Source: Bradyrhizobium sp. CCBAU 53421 (GTDB taxonomy: Bacteria > Pseudomonadota > Alphaproteobacteria > Rhizobiales > Xanthobacteraceae). From it: 64,000 nt of DNA. A program made the position numbers and the translations under genes. Below the pieces are notes generated by a model. It saw only the letters and a program-made list of their open reading frames with translations. It had not been told where the DNA came from and searched no databases. This document shows, piece after piece, positions 28,407-37,492 of this stretch. Positions within the stretch are counted from its first letter, which is position 1; every line of letters starts with the position of its first letter. Where the stretch lies: the NCBI RefSeq assembly GCF_015291625.1, contig NZ_CP030047.1, forward strand, positions 62,001-126,000, read 5' to 3'.

Positions 28407-29926
28407 CGGCGACCTCGACATTCTCGGTGGCGCTCGCGAACGAAACCGCGACGTCAGAGCTGATGGCCGACCTCGCGCTGCTGATCGGCGCCGGCGACGT
28501 CATCACGCTGTCGGGCGATCTCGGCGCCGGCAAGACCGCGGCCGCCCGCGCGCTGATCCGCTACATCGCCGCCGACGATGCGCTGGAAGTGCCGAGCCCG
28601 ACCTTCACGCTGGCGCAGACTTACGAGCTGCCGTCGTTTCCGCTGGTTCACGCCGACCTCTACCGGATCAACGATGCCAGCGAGCTCGAGGAGATCGGGC
28701 TGTCGCCCATGCCGGACGACATCGTCGCGCTGATCGAGTGGCCCGAGCGCGCGCCCGACGCCATGCCCGCTGACCGCATCGACATCGCGTTCAGCCACCG
28801 TCCGGCGCTCGGATCGGCGGCGCGCGCGGCCGAGATCACCGGCTATGGCAAGGGCGCGGCGAAGGTCGCGCGGCTCCACGAGCTGCGCCAGTTCCTCAAG
28901 CGCGCGGGCTTCCTCAACGCCCGGCGCGAGCGGATGCCGGGCGATGCCTCGACGCGCTCCTATGCGCGGCTGCGCAACGACGACGGCAGCGTCATCCTGA
29001 TGAACTCGCCGCGCCGTCCCGACGGCCCGGCGATCTACAGCGGCCAGTCCTACAGCGCAGCAGTGCATCTCGCCGAGGACGTCCGGCCGTTCGTCGCGAT
29101 CGGAAACGGCCTGCGCAAGCATGGCTTCTCCGCACCCGCGATCCGCCACATCGATCTCGAATCCGGCTTCCTCATCACCGAGGATCTCGGCGCCGAGGGC
29201 GTGATCGAGGGCGATCCGCCGCAGCCGATCGCCGAACGGTACGAGGCCGCGGTCGACATGCTGGCGGCGCTGCATCGCGAGGTGCTGCCGGAGCAACTGC
29301 CGCTGACATCGCACGAGAGCTACGACATCCCCGTGTTCGACATCGACGCCTGGCTGATCGAGATCGGGCTGATGCTGGAATGGTACCTGCCCGACCGCGG
29401 CGTGCAGGTAAGCGAGGAGCTCCGCACCGACTTCCTCGGGATGTGGCGTGGCGTCTTGCAGAAGCCCGCCGCGGCACCGCAGACCTGGGTGATCCGCGAC
29501 TTCCATTCGCCGAACATCATCTGGCTGGCCGAGCGCACCGGCATCCTGCGCGTCGGCATCATCGACTTCCAGGACGCGCTGCTCGGCCCTGCGGCCTATG
29601 ACGTGGTGTCGCTGCTGCAGGATGCCCGGATCGACGTGCCCGAGCAGCTCGAGCTGTCGCTCCTGACCCGCTACATCAAGGCGCGGCGCGCCACCGACGA
29701 GAACTTCGATGCCGCAGGCTTCGCCGAGCTCTATGCGATCATGTCGGCGCAGCGCAACACCCGCCTGCTGGGCACCTTTGCGCGGCTCAACCGCCGCGAC
29801 GGCAAGCCGCAATATCTGAAGCACCAGCCGCGGATCTGGACCTACCTCGAACGGTCGCTGGCCCATCCGGCACTGGCCACCTTCCGCATCTGGTACACAG
29901 CCAACGTCCCTCCCCCAGTACCTTAG
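28403..29926 (+). CDS. tsaE: TsaE - AmgK (sugar kinase) fusion protein
   Basis: Two enzymes in one 507-aa chain. Residues 1 to about 150 are TsaE, the ATPase of the tRNA t6A-forming TsaBCDE system (Walker A GDLGAGKTAAARAL, VPSPTFTLAQTYE, EWPE). Residues from about 155 are an aminoglycoside phosphotransferase-like kinase of the AmgK type, which phosphorylates MurNAc/GlcNAc at C1 for cell-wall recycling (MPGDASTRSYARL, catalytic RDFHSPNIIW, metal-binding GIIDFQDALLGPAAYDVVSLLQDAR). MurU, the next enzyme of that route, is encoded 575 bases downstream, which supports the AmgK call. The start overlaps the divL stop. Confidence 0.9.
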   Translation: MTATSTFSVALANETATSELMADLALLIGAGDVITLSGDLGAGKTAAARALIRYIAADDALEVPSPTFTLAQTYELPSFPLVHADLYRINDASELEEIGLSPMPDDIVALIEWPERAPDAMPADRIDIAFSHRPALGSAARAAEITGYGKGAAKVARLHELRQFLKRAGFLNARRERMPGDASTRSYARLRNDDGSVILMNSPRRPDGPAIYSGQSYSAAVHLAEDVRPFVAIGNGLRKHGFSAPAIRHIDLESGFLITEDLGAEGVIEGDPPQPIAERYEAAVDMLAALHREVLPEQLPLTSHESYDIPVFDIDAWLIEIGLMLEWYLPDRGVQVSEELRTDFLGMWRGVLQKPAAAPQTWVIRDFHSPNIIWLAERTGILRVGIIDFQDALLGPAAYDVVSLLQDARIDVPEQLELSLLTRYIKARRATDENFDAAGFAELYAIMSAQRNTRLLGTFARLNRRDGKPQYLKHQPRIWTYLERSLAHPALATFRIWYTANVPPPVP

Positions 29927-30025
29927 TTTACGGGTTATTAGCCGTTTATTAGTCTTGGGTCTCCTAAGGTTGCGGAGGCCGCATGTCATCCAGGGTGCGG
30001 CCTGATCGGGGAGCAGGACCACACG

Positions 30026-30343
30026 ATGGGGACGGAACGACGCAAGGGCGATCGTGTCACGTTTGAGCGCGGCATAGCCGCGCACATGATGGGCATTGAC
30101 GGCACCTGGCGGCGCGACTGCACCATGGAAGACGTGTCGGAGACGGGCGCCAAGCTCTCCGTCGAAGGCTCGGTCGAGGGCCTGAACCTGAAGGAGTTCT
30201 TTCTACTGCTGTCGTCCACAGGATTGGCCTATCGCCGCTGCGAATTGGCGTGGGTCAATGGCGACCAGATCGGCGTCAACTTCCTTAAACAAGGCGACAA
30301 GAAGAAGAAAACTGCCAAACGCGGCGCGCAAGCCGACGTCTAG
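30026..30343 (+). CDS. PilZ domain protein
   Basis: A 105-aa single-domain protein. PilZ domains bind cyclic di-GMP through an RxxxR stretch (ERRKGDRVTFERG here) and a D/NxSxxG motif (EDVSETGAKLSVEG here), both present. The C-terminus is a Lys-rich tail. It lies between the tsaE-amgK fusion and murU on the same strand. Its TAG stop is the first three bases of a dispersed repeat (30341-30391). Its target is unknown. Confidence 0.87.
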   Translation: MGTERRKGDRVTFERGIAAHMMGIDGTWRRDCTMEDVSETGAKLSVEGSVEGLNLKEFFLLLSSTGLAYRRCELAWVNGDQIGVNFLKQGDKKKKTAKRGAQADV

Positions 30344-30391
30344 AGCATGATCCGGAGAGAGGAGACGGCTTTCCGGCAAGATCATGCTCCA
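30341..30391. repeat. TAGAGCATGATCC palindromic repeat
   Basis: GAGCATGATC (30343-30352) pairs with GATCATGCTC (30380-30389), with inner CCGGA/TTCCGG arms. The first three bases are the stop codon of the PilZ gene. A well-populated element type in Rhizobiales intergenic DNA. Confidence 0.82.
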
Positions 30392-30501
30392 ACGGGCGCA
30401 AAGGTCGCCATTGCCGTCTTACGGCCGTCATGTCCCGTGACTATGGCGTCTGATCGATGTGCTTGCCGAATCGCCGTGATATGATCGGCGCATGAGAGAT
30501 A

Positions 30502-31245
30502 ATGACCGAGAATATCCGGAAGATGCCCGTCACTCCCCATAAAGCCATGGTGCTCGCTGCGGGTCTCGGCGTGCGCATGCGTCCCCTGACCAACACGATG
30601 CCGAAGCCGCTGGTCAGTGTCGCCGGCCAGCCGCTGCTCGACCATGTGCTCGACAAGCTCGCCGGCGCCGGCGTCAGCGAAGCGGTCGTGAACGTGCATT
30701 ATCTGCCCGACCAGATCATCGAGCACGTCAAACCCCGCAGCCTCCCGCGCGTGATCATCTCCGACGAGCGCGACGAGGTGCTCGGCACCGGCGGCGCTGT
30801 CGTGAAGGCGCTGCCGCTGCTCGGCGAGGCGCCGTTCTTCCATCTCAACGCGGACACGATGTGGATCGACGGCGTGCGCTCCAACCTGGCGCGGTTGGCG
30901 GAAACCTTCGACCCCGCGCGGATGGATATTCTGCTGCTGATGGCACCGACCGCCTCGAGCATCGGCTATAGCGGGCGCGGCGACTATTCGATGTTGCCGG
31001 ACGGCGCGCTGCGCAAGCGCCGGGAGAACCAGGTCGTGCCGTTCGTCTATGCCGGTGCCGCGATCATGTCGCCGGCGCTGTTCGCCGACGCGCCGGCCGG
31101 CGAATTCTCGCTGACCAAGATGTTCGACCGCGCCAACGAGCAGGAGCGGCTGTTCGGCCTGCGCCTCGATGGCGTCTGGATGCATGTCGGGACCCCCGAC
31201 GCAATCCAGGCCGCAGAAGACGCTTTCCTGGAAAGCGTCGCGTAG
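30502..31245 (+). CDS. murU: N-acetylmuramate alpha-1-phosphate uridylyltransferase, MurU type
   Basis: A 247-aa sugar-1-phosphate nucleotidyltransferase. The N-terminal signature AMVLAAGLGVRMRPLTNTMPKPLV carries the nucleotide-binding loop and Lys, followed by DERDEVLGTGGAVVKALPLLG, FFHLNADTMW and DGVWMHVGTPDAIQAAE. MurU makes UDP-MurNAc from MurNAc-1-phosphate in the AmgK-MurU recycling route; the AmgK partner is encoded just upstream. ATG 30502 has GAGA close by. The TAG stop coincides with the edge of a dispersed repeat. Homologues named as mannose-1-phosphate guanylyltransferases are alike; the context favours MurU. Confidence 0.88.
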   Translation: MTENIRKMPVTPHKAMVLAAGLGVRMRPLTNTMPKPLVSVAGQPLLDHVLDKLAGAGVSEAVVNVHYLPDQIIEHVKPRSLPRVIISDERDEVLGTGGAVVKALPLLGEAPFFHLNADTMWIDGVRSNLARLAETFDPARMDILLLMAPTASSIGYSGRGDYSMLPDGALRKRRENQVVPFVYAGAAIMSPALFADAPAGEFSLTKMFDRANEQERLFGLRLDGVWMHVGTPDAIQAAEDAFLESVA

Positions 31246-31295
31246 AGCGTTTTCGAGCGAAGTGGATACCGGTTCGCGTGAAGAAAACGCGTCAA
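31244..31295 (+). repeat. 52-bp AGAGCGTTTTCGAGCGAAG repeat, copy 1
   Basis: 52 bases starting AGAGCGTTTTCGAGCGAAGT and ending GAAGAAAACGCGTCAA. The reverse complement occurs at 49409-49460 with one mismatch in 52. Ends GCGTTTTC and GAAAACGC can pair. It begins inside the murU stop codon. Confidence 0.9.
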
Positions 31296-31316
31296 GACTA
31301 GAATCTGGCGCCGCCC

Positions 31317-32330
31317 TCAACCCTCGACATCGATAGCGAGCACCGCAAAACTCGCGAGCCAGTGTTCGCCCATATAGTCGCCGGCGATATGCGGCAGGCC
31401 GGCGTCGAGATGATCTCGCGCAGCATCGAGCAGGATCGGGCGACGCGCATCGGCTTCCGGCAACGCGCCGGCGAGCGCGCGCCAGCACCAGGCTCGGCTG
31501 AGATTGAGTCCGTCGAGATGCGCAAGCTTGCCGTCGGTGCGATCGGTGACCGTCGCGGGCCGGAACAGGGTTGCGGGCTTGCGCTCTGCGAGCCGTGGCA
31601 GGAAACGGTCGAACCAGGGCAGGAAGTCGCCCGGCGACAGCAGCCGGCGCATGCATTCCGCTTCGATCAGCGCGGACGACTGGAAATCGTCGCCGCTCGG
31701 CTCACCCCAGGCGGGGCAATCCTGATCGGCGCCGTACCAGCGCAGCGCGGTCTCGCGCAGCAGCGCACCGAGCGCATCGTCCTGCGTCACCGCGGCGTAG
31801 TCGGCGGCCATCCGGAGCCCGAACGCGGTGTTGAAATGGGTGCCGACCCGCACCGGATAGGTGGCGAGCGGCAGGAAATCGCGAAAGCGCTGGCCGAAGA
31901 TTGCGGCCAGCGGCGCGATCTGCTCGCGCCAGCGCGTCTCGTCGAGCAGCGAGAGCTCTGCCGCGAGCTTCAGCAGCCAGCCCCAGCCGTAGGGCCGCTT
32001 GAAACCGCGCGCCGTCGGCGCCGCCAGATAGGCACATTCGGCCGCGACCTTCTCCGTGACAAACTGCGCGTCGAACAGAGTGCGGATCTCGTCCGCTACT
32101 TCGGACGCCGGATAACGGCGCAACAGCCGGGCGAGCATCCAGGTGCTGTGGACGCAGGAGTGCCAGTCGTAGCTGCCGAAGAACACCGGATGCAGCTCGC
32201 GCGGCGTGCGTGCGTCCTGCGGCCCGGCCAGCACATGATCCGGCTTGTTCGGATATTCGCGCGTGACATGGCCGAGCGCGATGCGGGCGAAGCGGACGGC
32301 GAGGTGTTCGGTCAGGATCGTCTCGCTCAT
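31317..32330 (-). CDS. DUF2891 family protein
   Basis: A 337-aa protein matching the DUF2891 family: LHPVFFGSYDWHSCVHSTWMLARLLRRYP is the family signature, and FKRPYGWGWLLKLAAEL, TYPVRVGTHFNTAFGL and LNLSRAWCWRALA follow. The His/Trp-rich signatures suggest an alpha/alpha-barrel enzyme, but no activity is established to my knowledge. The start ATG 32330 overlaps the TGA of the upstream transporter gene, so the two are translated together; the longer open frame upstream is a shadow of that transporter. A functional link to the transporter's solute is likely. Confidence 0.87.
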   Translation of the reverse strand: MSETILTEHLAVRFARIALGHVTREYPNKPDHVLAGPQDARTPRELHPVFFGSYDWHSCVHSTWMLARLLRRYPASEVADEIRTLFDAQFVTEKVAAECAYLAAPTARGFKRPYGWGWLLKLAAELSLLDETRWREQIAPLAAIFGQRFRDFLPLATYPVRVGTHFNTAFGLRMAADYAAVTQDDALGALLRETALRWYGADQDCPAWGEPSGDDFQSSALIEAECMRRLLSPGDFLPWFDRFLPRLAERKPATLFRPATVTDRTDGKLAHLDGLNLSRAWCWRALAGALPEADARRPILLDAARDHLDAGLPHIAGDYMGEHWLASFAVLAIDVEG

Positions 32331-33274
32331 GATGAGGCTTTCTCCCTGCGCTCGCGCCGAACCAGCATCTCGATCAGCCGCGGCATCATATAGATCGGAA
32401 ACTGTGTGGCGGCGAAGAACAGCGCCGTCATCGGCGACACCGCCGCGCCCATCGCCGACCAGACCAGCCCGACATTGCGGTTGCTGAGAATGAGGCCCGT
32501 GGTCAATCGTTCGGCCAGCGGTCCCGGCGTGAGCAAGGCGCCGAACGCCTGCAAAGCGAGATTGCAGGCGAAGGCAAGGCCCACCAAGGTCAGCGCGGTG
32601 GCCGGCTGCGCTTCGATCTGTGCACGCACCCCCGCCATGGTCGAGATCGCGAACACGAGCAGCGAGGCGAGCACAAGCGCGTCGATGATATGCGAATGCT
32701 GCACCAATCGCGCAGCAGCCTGACGGCGCAGCAAGAGCGCCAGCGCGCCGGCGCCGACAACCAGCAGCGCGAGCCGCGCGGCGAGCGCCAGCGGATCGAG
32801 CGCAAGACCGGCAAACCCCGCTGCGATCAGCGGCACCGTCACCGGGGCCAGCGCCATCGACAGCAGCGTCACGGCGAGCGGAATGGTCGCGTCGAAGCCG
32901 AGCATGCGCGCGACCGCGGCGGTGCCGGTCGATGGCGGCGCGCACACCGACAGCACCAACGCGACGATCAGCTCCGGCCGGAATCCGGCGCCGCGTGCTA
33001 CGAAGCCGACCGCAAGCGGGCAGGCCAGCATCGCCAGCGCCGGCAGCAGCAGCGAGACCAGCGGACGCCCCAGCGCCCGCCGGAACGCCGCGCCGTCGAC
33101 CTGGAGAAAGGTCCCGAGCACCAGGACAAAGATCGCCGCCGCCATCAGCGGCCGCACGCTGGCCGCCAGGGCAGGGAAAGCCAACCCGGCCAGGACACCG
33201 ATGACCAGCAGTGTCGGCCCGCGCGGCATTAATCTCGCGAATGATCGTCCCAAGTCGTTCCGCCTTGTCGCCAT
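32327..33274 (-). CDS. Bile acid:sodium symporter-like membrane transporter
   Basis: A very hydrophobic protein of about 315 aa with around nine or ten predicted membrane helices (for example LLVIGVLAGLAFPALAASV, LALLVVGAGALALLL, ALTLVGLAFACNLALQAFG). The segments VLSVCAPPSTGTAAVARMLG and GLILSNRNVGLVW resemble the two crossed re-entrant motifs of BASS-type transporters. ATG 33274 is used; ATG 33229 (MPRGPTLLV) is an equally possible start. The reading beyond 33274 is antisense to the divergent LysR gene. The substrate is unknown. It is coupled to the DUF2891 gene. Confidence 0.8.
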   Translation of the reverse strand: MATRRNDLGRSFARLMPRGPTLLVIGVLAGLAFPALAASVRPLMAAAIFVLVLGTFLQVDGAAFRRALGRPLVSLLLPALAMLACPLAVGFVARGAGFRPELIVALVLSVCAPPSTGTAAVARMLGFDATIPLAVTLLSMALAPVTVPLIAAGFAGLALDPLALAARLALLVVGAGALALLLRRQAAARLVQHSHIIDALVLASLLVFAISTMAGVRAQIEAQPATALTLVGLAFACNLALQAFGALLTPGPLAERLTTGLILSNRNVGLVWSAMGAAVSPMTALFFAATQFPIYMMPRLIEMLVRRERREKASS

Positions 33275-33344
33275 GTCCGGCGCGACCGTAGGCTCAGGCA
33301 AATCATTGTTGAAATCGATTATTCTTATAGCCAGTATTGTTGTA

Positions 33345-34265
33345 ATGAATTTAGCCGCCGTCGATCTCAACCTGTTGGTCGCCTTCGAGGCGCTGATGGA
33401 GGAGCGCCACGTCACCCGCGCGGCCGAGCGCATCGGGCTCGCCCAGCCATCGATGAGCAGCGCCTTGCGCAGGCTGCGCGCGCTGTTTGCGGACGAACTG
33501 TTCCTGCGCGCCGGCGCCGGCATGCAGCCGACCGAGAAGGCATTGGCGCTGGCCGGGCCGATCGGCGAGGCGTTACGGCAGATCAGGGGCGCGCTGGCGC
33601 CCGACCGGAGCTTCGATCCGGCCATCGCACGCCGGCGTATCACCATCGCTGCGACCGATTATGGCGACCTCGTTCTGGTGCCGGAACTGAGCCGCTTGCT
33701 GCGCATGGAAGCACCTAATATCGACCTTGCCGTACGGCCGCTGACTGACACGACGGCAGCGCTGGCAAAACTCGAGCGCGGCGAACTCGATGCACTGATC
33801 GGCGGCCATCTGCCGGACTCGCCGCGCTGTGTCCGGCACCGCCTGTTCGAGGAACGCTTCGTCTGCATCCGCGACGGCGCGCGTGCGAGCCGATCGGAAG
33901 CCCTCAGCCTGGAGGATTATGCGACCCTGCCGCACGCGCTGTTCTCGGCGGCCGGCGGCGACGGGCTGCCGAGCGTGATCGACGCGCTGCTGGCCCGCCA
34001 TCGGCTGAAGCGGCGGGTGGCGGTGACGCTGGCGCATGTGGTGGCCGTTCCCTTCGCCGTGGCCGGCACCGATCTCATCGCCACCATGGCCGAACGCGTC
34101 GCCCGGCGCTTCACGCATCTTGCCGAAATCGCCGTCGTGATGCCGCCGATCGACATCGCCGCCTTCGCGATCGACCTGATCCATACGGTCCGCGCGGCCG
34201 AGGATCCGGCGCTGCGCTGGTTCCTGGATGCCGTCGATCGCGCCGCCGGCCAGCTGCGTCATTGA
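33345..34265 (+). CDS. LysR family transcriptional regulator
   Basis: A 306-aa regulator of the NodD/NahR-like LysR group: VDLNLLVAFEALMEERHVTRAAERIGLAQPSMSSALRRLRALFADELFLR is the winged helix, with the substrate domain behind it (FEERFVCIRDGAR; VAVPFAVAGTDLIATMAERVA). ATG 33345 gives the normal N-terminus; the open frame upstream is antisense to the transporter. It is divergent from the transporter-DUF2891 pair across a 70-base AT-rich gap and probably regulates it. Confidence 0.92.
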   Translation: MNLAAVDLNLLVAFEALMEERHVTRAAERIGLAQPSMSSALRRLRALFADELFLRAGAGMQPTEKALALAGPIGEALRQIRGALAPDRSFDPAIARRRITIAATDYGDLVLVPELSRLLRMEAPNIDLAVRPLTDTTAALAKLERGELDALIGGHLPDSPRCVRHRLFEERFVCIRDGARASRSEALSLEDYATLPHALFSAAGGDGLPSVIDALLARHRLKRRVAVTLAHVVAVPFAVAGTDLIATMAERVARRFTHLAEIAVVMPPIDIAAFAIDLIHTVRAAEDPALRWFLDAVDRAAGQLRH

Positions 34266-34345
34266 GCTGTTATGGCTGACCTGCGGGGGTGGCTAACGAT
34301 GGTCGCCGCTTCCTATATTGGCGCCTGATTCGAATAAGGCAGCCC

Positions 34346-37300
34346 ATGCGCGTTTTCAGCGTTCCCGTCTCTGCGCCGTTCCTGCGCACCGTCATTTCGG
34401 CGCTGGTCGATGGCCGGCTGGTCCCGGGATTCGAGGCGCGACACGATCCTGCAAAGCTCGCCGGCGCCACGCTCTATCTGCCGACCCGCCGCGCCGGACG
34501 GCTGGCGCGCGAAATCTTCCTCGATGTGCTCGATTCCGACGCCGCGGTGCTGCCGCGCATCGTCGCGCTCGGCGAGATCGACGAGGACGAGCTTGCCTTC
34601 GCCGACCAGGGCGAAGACGTCGGCGGCGCCGCACCGCTGGAGATCCCGCCGAGACTCGGCGAGCTCGAGCGACGGCTGACCTTGGCACATCTGGTCGCGG
34701 CCTGGGCGAAGACACCGGTGTCGGCGCCGCTCGTGGTCGGCGGCCCCGCCTCGACCTTGCAGCTCGCCGGCGACCTCGCGCGGCTGATGGACGACATGGT
34801 GACGCGCGGCGTCGACTGGCGCGCACTCGACCGCCTGGTGCCGGACCAGCTCGACAAATACTGGCAGCATTCGCTCGAATTCCTGCGCATCGCGCGCGAC
34901 GCCTGGCCCAGCTACCTCAAGGAGATCGGCCGGATCGAACCCGCCGCGCGGCGCGATCTGCTGATCGAGGCGGAAGCGGCCCGGCTGACCGCGCATCCCA
35001 CGGGCCCGGTGATTGCGGCCGGTTCGACCGGCTCGATGCCGGCCACGGCGAAATTCCTGCACGCGGTGGCGAAGCTTCCGAACGGCGCCGTGGTGCTGCC
35101 CGGGCTCGACACCGATCTCGACGAAGATTCCTGGGACACGATCGGCGGCGAGCGCGGCGACGACGGCAGATTCAAAACGCCGCCCTCGTCGAACCACCCG
35201 CAATTCGCGATGCACGCGCTGCTCGACCGCTTCGGCATCAAGCGCCGCGATGTCGAGAGCCTCGCTGAGCCTGCGCCGCAGGGACGCGAGGTGCTGGTGT
35301 CGGAGACGATGCGCCCCTCGACCGCGACCGCGCAGTGGCACGACCGGTTGGAGCGACCCGAGATCGTGGCGCGGATTTCCGCCGGGATGACCAACCTCAC
35401 CGTGGTCGAGGCGCCCAATCCGGAGATGGAGGCGCTGGCGATTGCGGTCGCGATGCGCGAGGCGCGGCATCTCGGCAAATCGGCCGCGCTGGTGACGCCG
35501 GATCGCGCGCTGGCGCGCCGCGTGATGGCCTCGCTGACGCGCTGGAATCTGGAGTTCGACGATTCCGGCGGCGACGCGCTGATCGAAACCCCGGCCGGCG
35601 TGTTCGCCCGTCTCACCGCGGAGGCCGCGGCCAAGGGACTGGAGCCGCCGACCTTGCTCGCGCTGCTCAAGCATCCGCTGTTCCGGCTCGGCGGCGCCCA
35701 TGGCGCACTGAAGCGCGCGACCGAGGTGCTGGAGATAGCGCTGCTGCGCGGCACCCGGCCGCAAGCGGGAAGCGGCGGCCTCGCGCGCGACTTCGCGCGT
35801 TTCCGTGCCGAGCTCGTCAAGCTGCATGGCGGCGAGACCTCGTCGCTGCACGCGATGGAGCCGCGCGCCCGGCTGCGCGACAATGAGCTGAACCAGGCCG
35901 AGGGCCTGATCGCCAGATTGCAGGCAGCGCTGGCGCCGCTCGAAGGCATGGCGTCGTCGAAACCCTATGACTTCGCCGAGCTGGCCGCGCGTCATCGCGA
36001 GGCGCTGATCGCGCTGTCGGCCGATCAGAACGGCGTCGCCATCGTGTTCGAGGAGCGCGCCGGGGCGTCGCTGGCGTCCGCTTTCGACGAGCTGCTCGCC
36101 AAGCAGCAGCCGAGCGGGCTGGCGACGCCGCTCGCCGATTACCCCGAGGTGTTCCAGACCGCGTTCGCCGACCGCATGGTGCGGCGGCCGGAATCGGCGC
36201 GCGCGCAGCTCAACATCTTCGGCCAGCTCGAGGCACGCCTGACCGAATCGGATCGCGTCATCCTCGGCGGTCTGGTCGAGGGCGTCTGGCCGCCGGCGCC
36301 GCGGGTCGATCCGTGGCTGAGCCGGCCGATGAGGCACGAGCTCGGGCTCGATCTCCCCGAGCGGCGCATCGGCCTCTCTGCGCACGACTTCGCGCAGCTG
36401 CTCGGCCATGACGAGGTGATCCTCACTCACGCCGCCAAGGTCGGCGGCGCGCCGGCGGTCGCTTCGCGCTTCCTGCATCGGTTAGAGGCGGTTGCGGGCG
36501 AGGCGCGCTGGAAGGCGGCGACAACGGCCGGCGAAACCTACGTGCAATATGCCGCCGAGCTCGACCGGCCCGATACGGTCGAGCCGATCCCGCAGCCGGA
36601 GCCGCGGCCGCCGCGCGAGGCGCGGCCGCTGAAAATGTCGGTCACCGCGATCGAGGACTGGTTGCGCGATCCCTACACGATCTATGCGCGCTACATCCTG
36701 AAACTCGATCCGCTCGATCCCGTCGACATGCCGCTGTCGGCGGCCGATCGCGGCTCGGCGATCCACGAGGCGCTCGGCGAGTTCACGCAAACTTACGCCG
36801 ACGCACTGCCTCCCGACACCATGCGCACGCTGCGCGAGATCGGCGCCAGGCATTTCGCACCGCTGATGGAGCGGCCGGAGGCGCGCGCGCTGTGGTGGCC
36901 GCGCTTCCAGCGCATCGCGGCGTGGTTCGCCGAATGGGAGCAGGCCCGGCGCGGCAATATTGCGGCGATCAAGGCCGAGATCCGCGGCGAGATCGGCATC
37001 CCGCTCGACGACGCCAGGACATTCGTGCTCTCGGCGCGCGCCGATCGCATCGAGCGACGCGACGACGGCAGCTTTGCGATCCTCGACTACAAGACCGGGC
37101 AGCCGCCGACCGGCAAGCAAGTGCGGATGGGCCTGTCGCCGCAGCTGACGCTGGAAGCCGCGATCCTGCGCGAGGGCGGCTTTGCCGAGATCCCGGCCGG
37201 ACGCTCGGTCGGCGACCTCGTCTATATCAGGCTGAGCGGCAACAACCCGCCGGGCGAGCAGCGTTCGCTGGAACTGAAGATCAAAACCAGCGACACGCCG

Positions 37301-37492
37301 CAGCCGCCCGATGAAGCCGCCGACAGCGCGCGGCGCAAGCTGGAAGCGCTGATCCGCGCCTTCGACGACGAGAGCCAAGCCTACACCTCGCTGAACCTCT
37401 CGATGTGGGCCAATCGTTACGGCGCCTATGACGACCTCGCGCGGATCAAGGAATGGTCCGCGGCCGGCGGCCTGGGGATCGAGGAACGGTGA
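34346..37492 (+). CDS. addB: Double-strand break repair protein AddB (alpha type)
   Basis: AddB is the partner of AddA in the AddAB helicase-nuclease that processes double-strand breaks for recombination. The 1048-aa protein is of the alphaproteobacterial type, beginning MRVFSVPVSAPFLRTV and carrying LYLPTRRAGRLAREIFLD in the helicase-like N-terminal half. A C-terminal RecB-family nuclease domain is seen: FVLSARADRIERRDDGSFAILDYKTG and QLTLEAAIL hold the Asp, Asp-Tyr-Lys and Gln residues. AAGG before ATG 34346 supports it over the in-frame GTG at 34289. The stop overlaps the addA start (GTGA). Confidence 0.94.
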   Translation: MRVFSVPVSAPFLRTVISALVDGRLVPGFEARHDPAKLAGATLYLPTRRAGRLAREIFLDVLDSDAAVLPRIVALGEIDEDELAFADQGEDVGGAAPLEIPPRLGELERRLTLAHLVAAWAKTPVSAPLVVGGPASTLQLAGDLARLMDDMVTRGVDWRALDRLVPDQLDKYWQHSLEFLRIARDAWPSYLKEIGRIEPAARRDLLIEAEAARLTAHPTGPVIAAGSTGSMPATAKFLHAVAKLPNGAVVLPGLDTDLDEDSWDTIGGERGDDGRFKTPPSSNHPQFAMHALLDRFGIKRRDVESLAEPAPQGREVLVSETMRPSTATAQWHDRLERPEIVARISAGMTNLTVVEAPNPEMEALAIAVAMREARHLGKSAALVTPDRALARRVMASLTRWNLEFDDSGGDALIETPAGVFARLTAEAAAKGLEPPTLLALLKHPLFRLGGAHGALKRATEVLEIALLRGTRPQAGSGGLARDFARFRAELVKLHGGETSSLHAMEPRARLRDNELNQAEGLIARLQAALAPLEGMASSKPYDFAELAARHREALIALSADQNGVAIVFEERAGASLASAFDELLAKQQPSGLATPLADYPEVFQTAFADRMVRRPESARAQLNIFGQLEARLTESDRVILGGLVEGVWPPAPRVDPWLSRPMRHELGLDLPERRIGLSAHDFAQLLGHDEVILTHAAKVGGAPAVASRFLHRLEAVAGEARWKAATTAGETYVQYAAELDRPDTVEPIPQPEPRPPREARPLKMSVTAIEDWLRDPYTIYARYILKLDPLDPVDMPLSAADRGSAIHEALGEFTQTYADALPPDTMRTLREIGARHFAPLMERPEARALWWPRFQRIAAWFAEWEQARRGNIAAIKAEIRGEIGIPLDDARTFVLSARADRIERRDDGSFAILDYKTGQPPTGKQVRMGLSPQLTLEAAILREGGFAEIPAGRSVGDLVYIRLSGNNPPGEQRSLELKIKTSDTPQPPDEAADSARRKLEALIRAFDDESQAYTSLNLSMWANRYGAYDDLARIKEWSAAGGLGIEER

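Noticed and set aside
32883..33344. Upstream extension of the second LysR gene
   Set aside because: This part is antisense to the transporter gene; LysR homology begins at ATG 33345.
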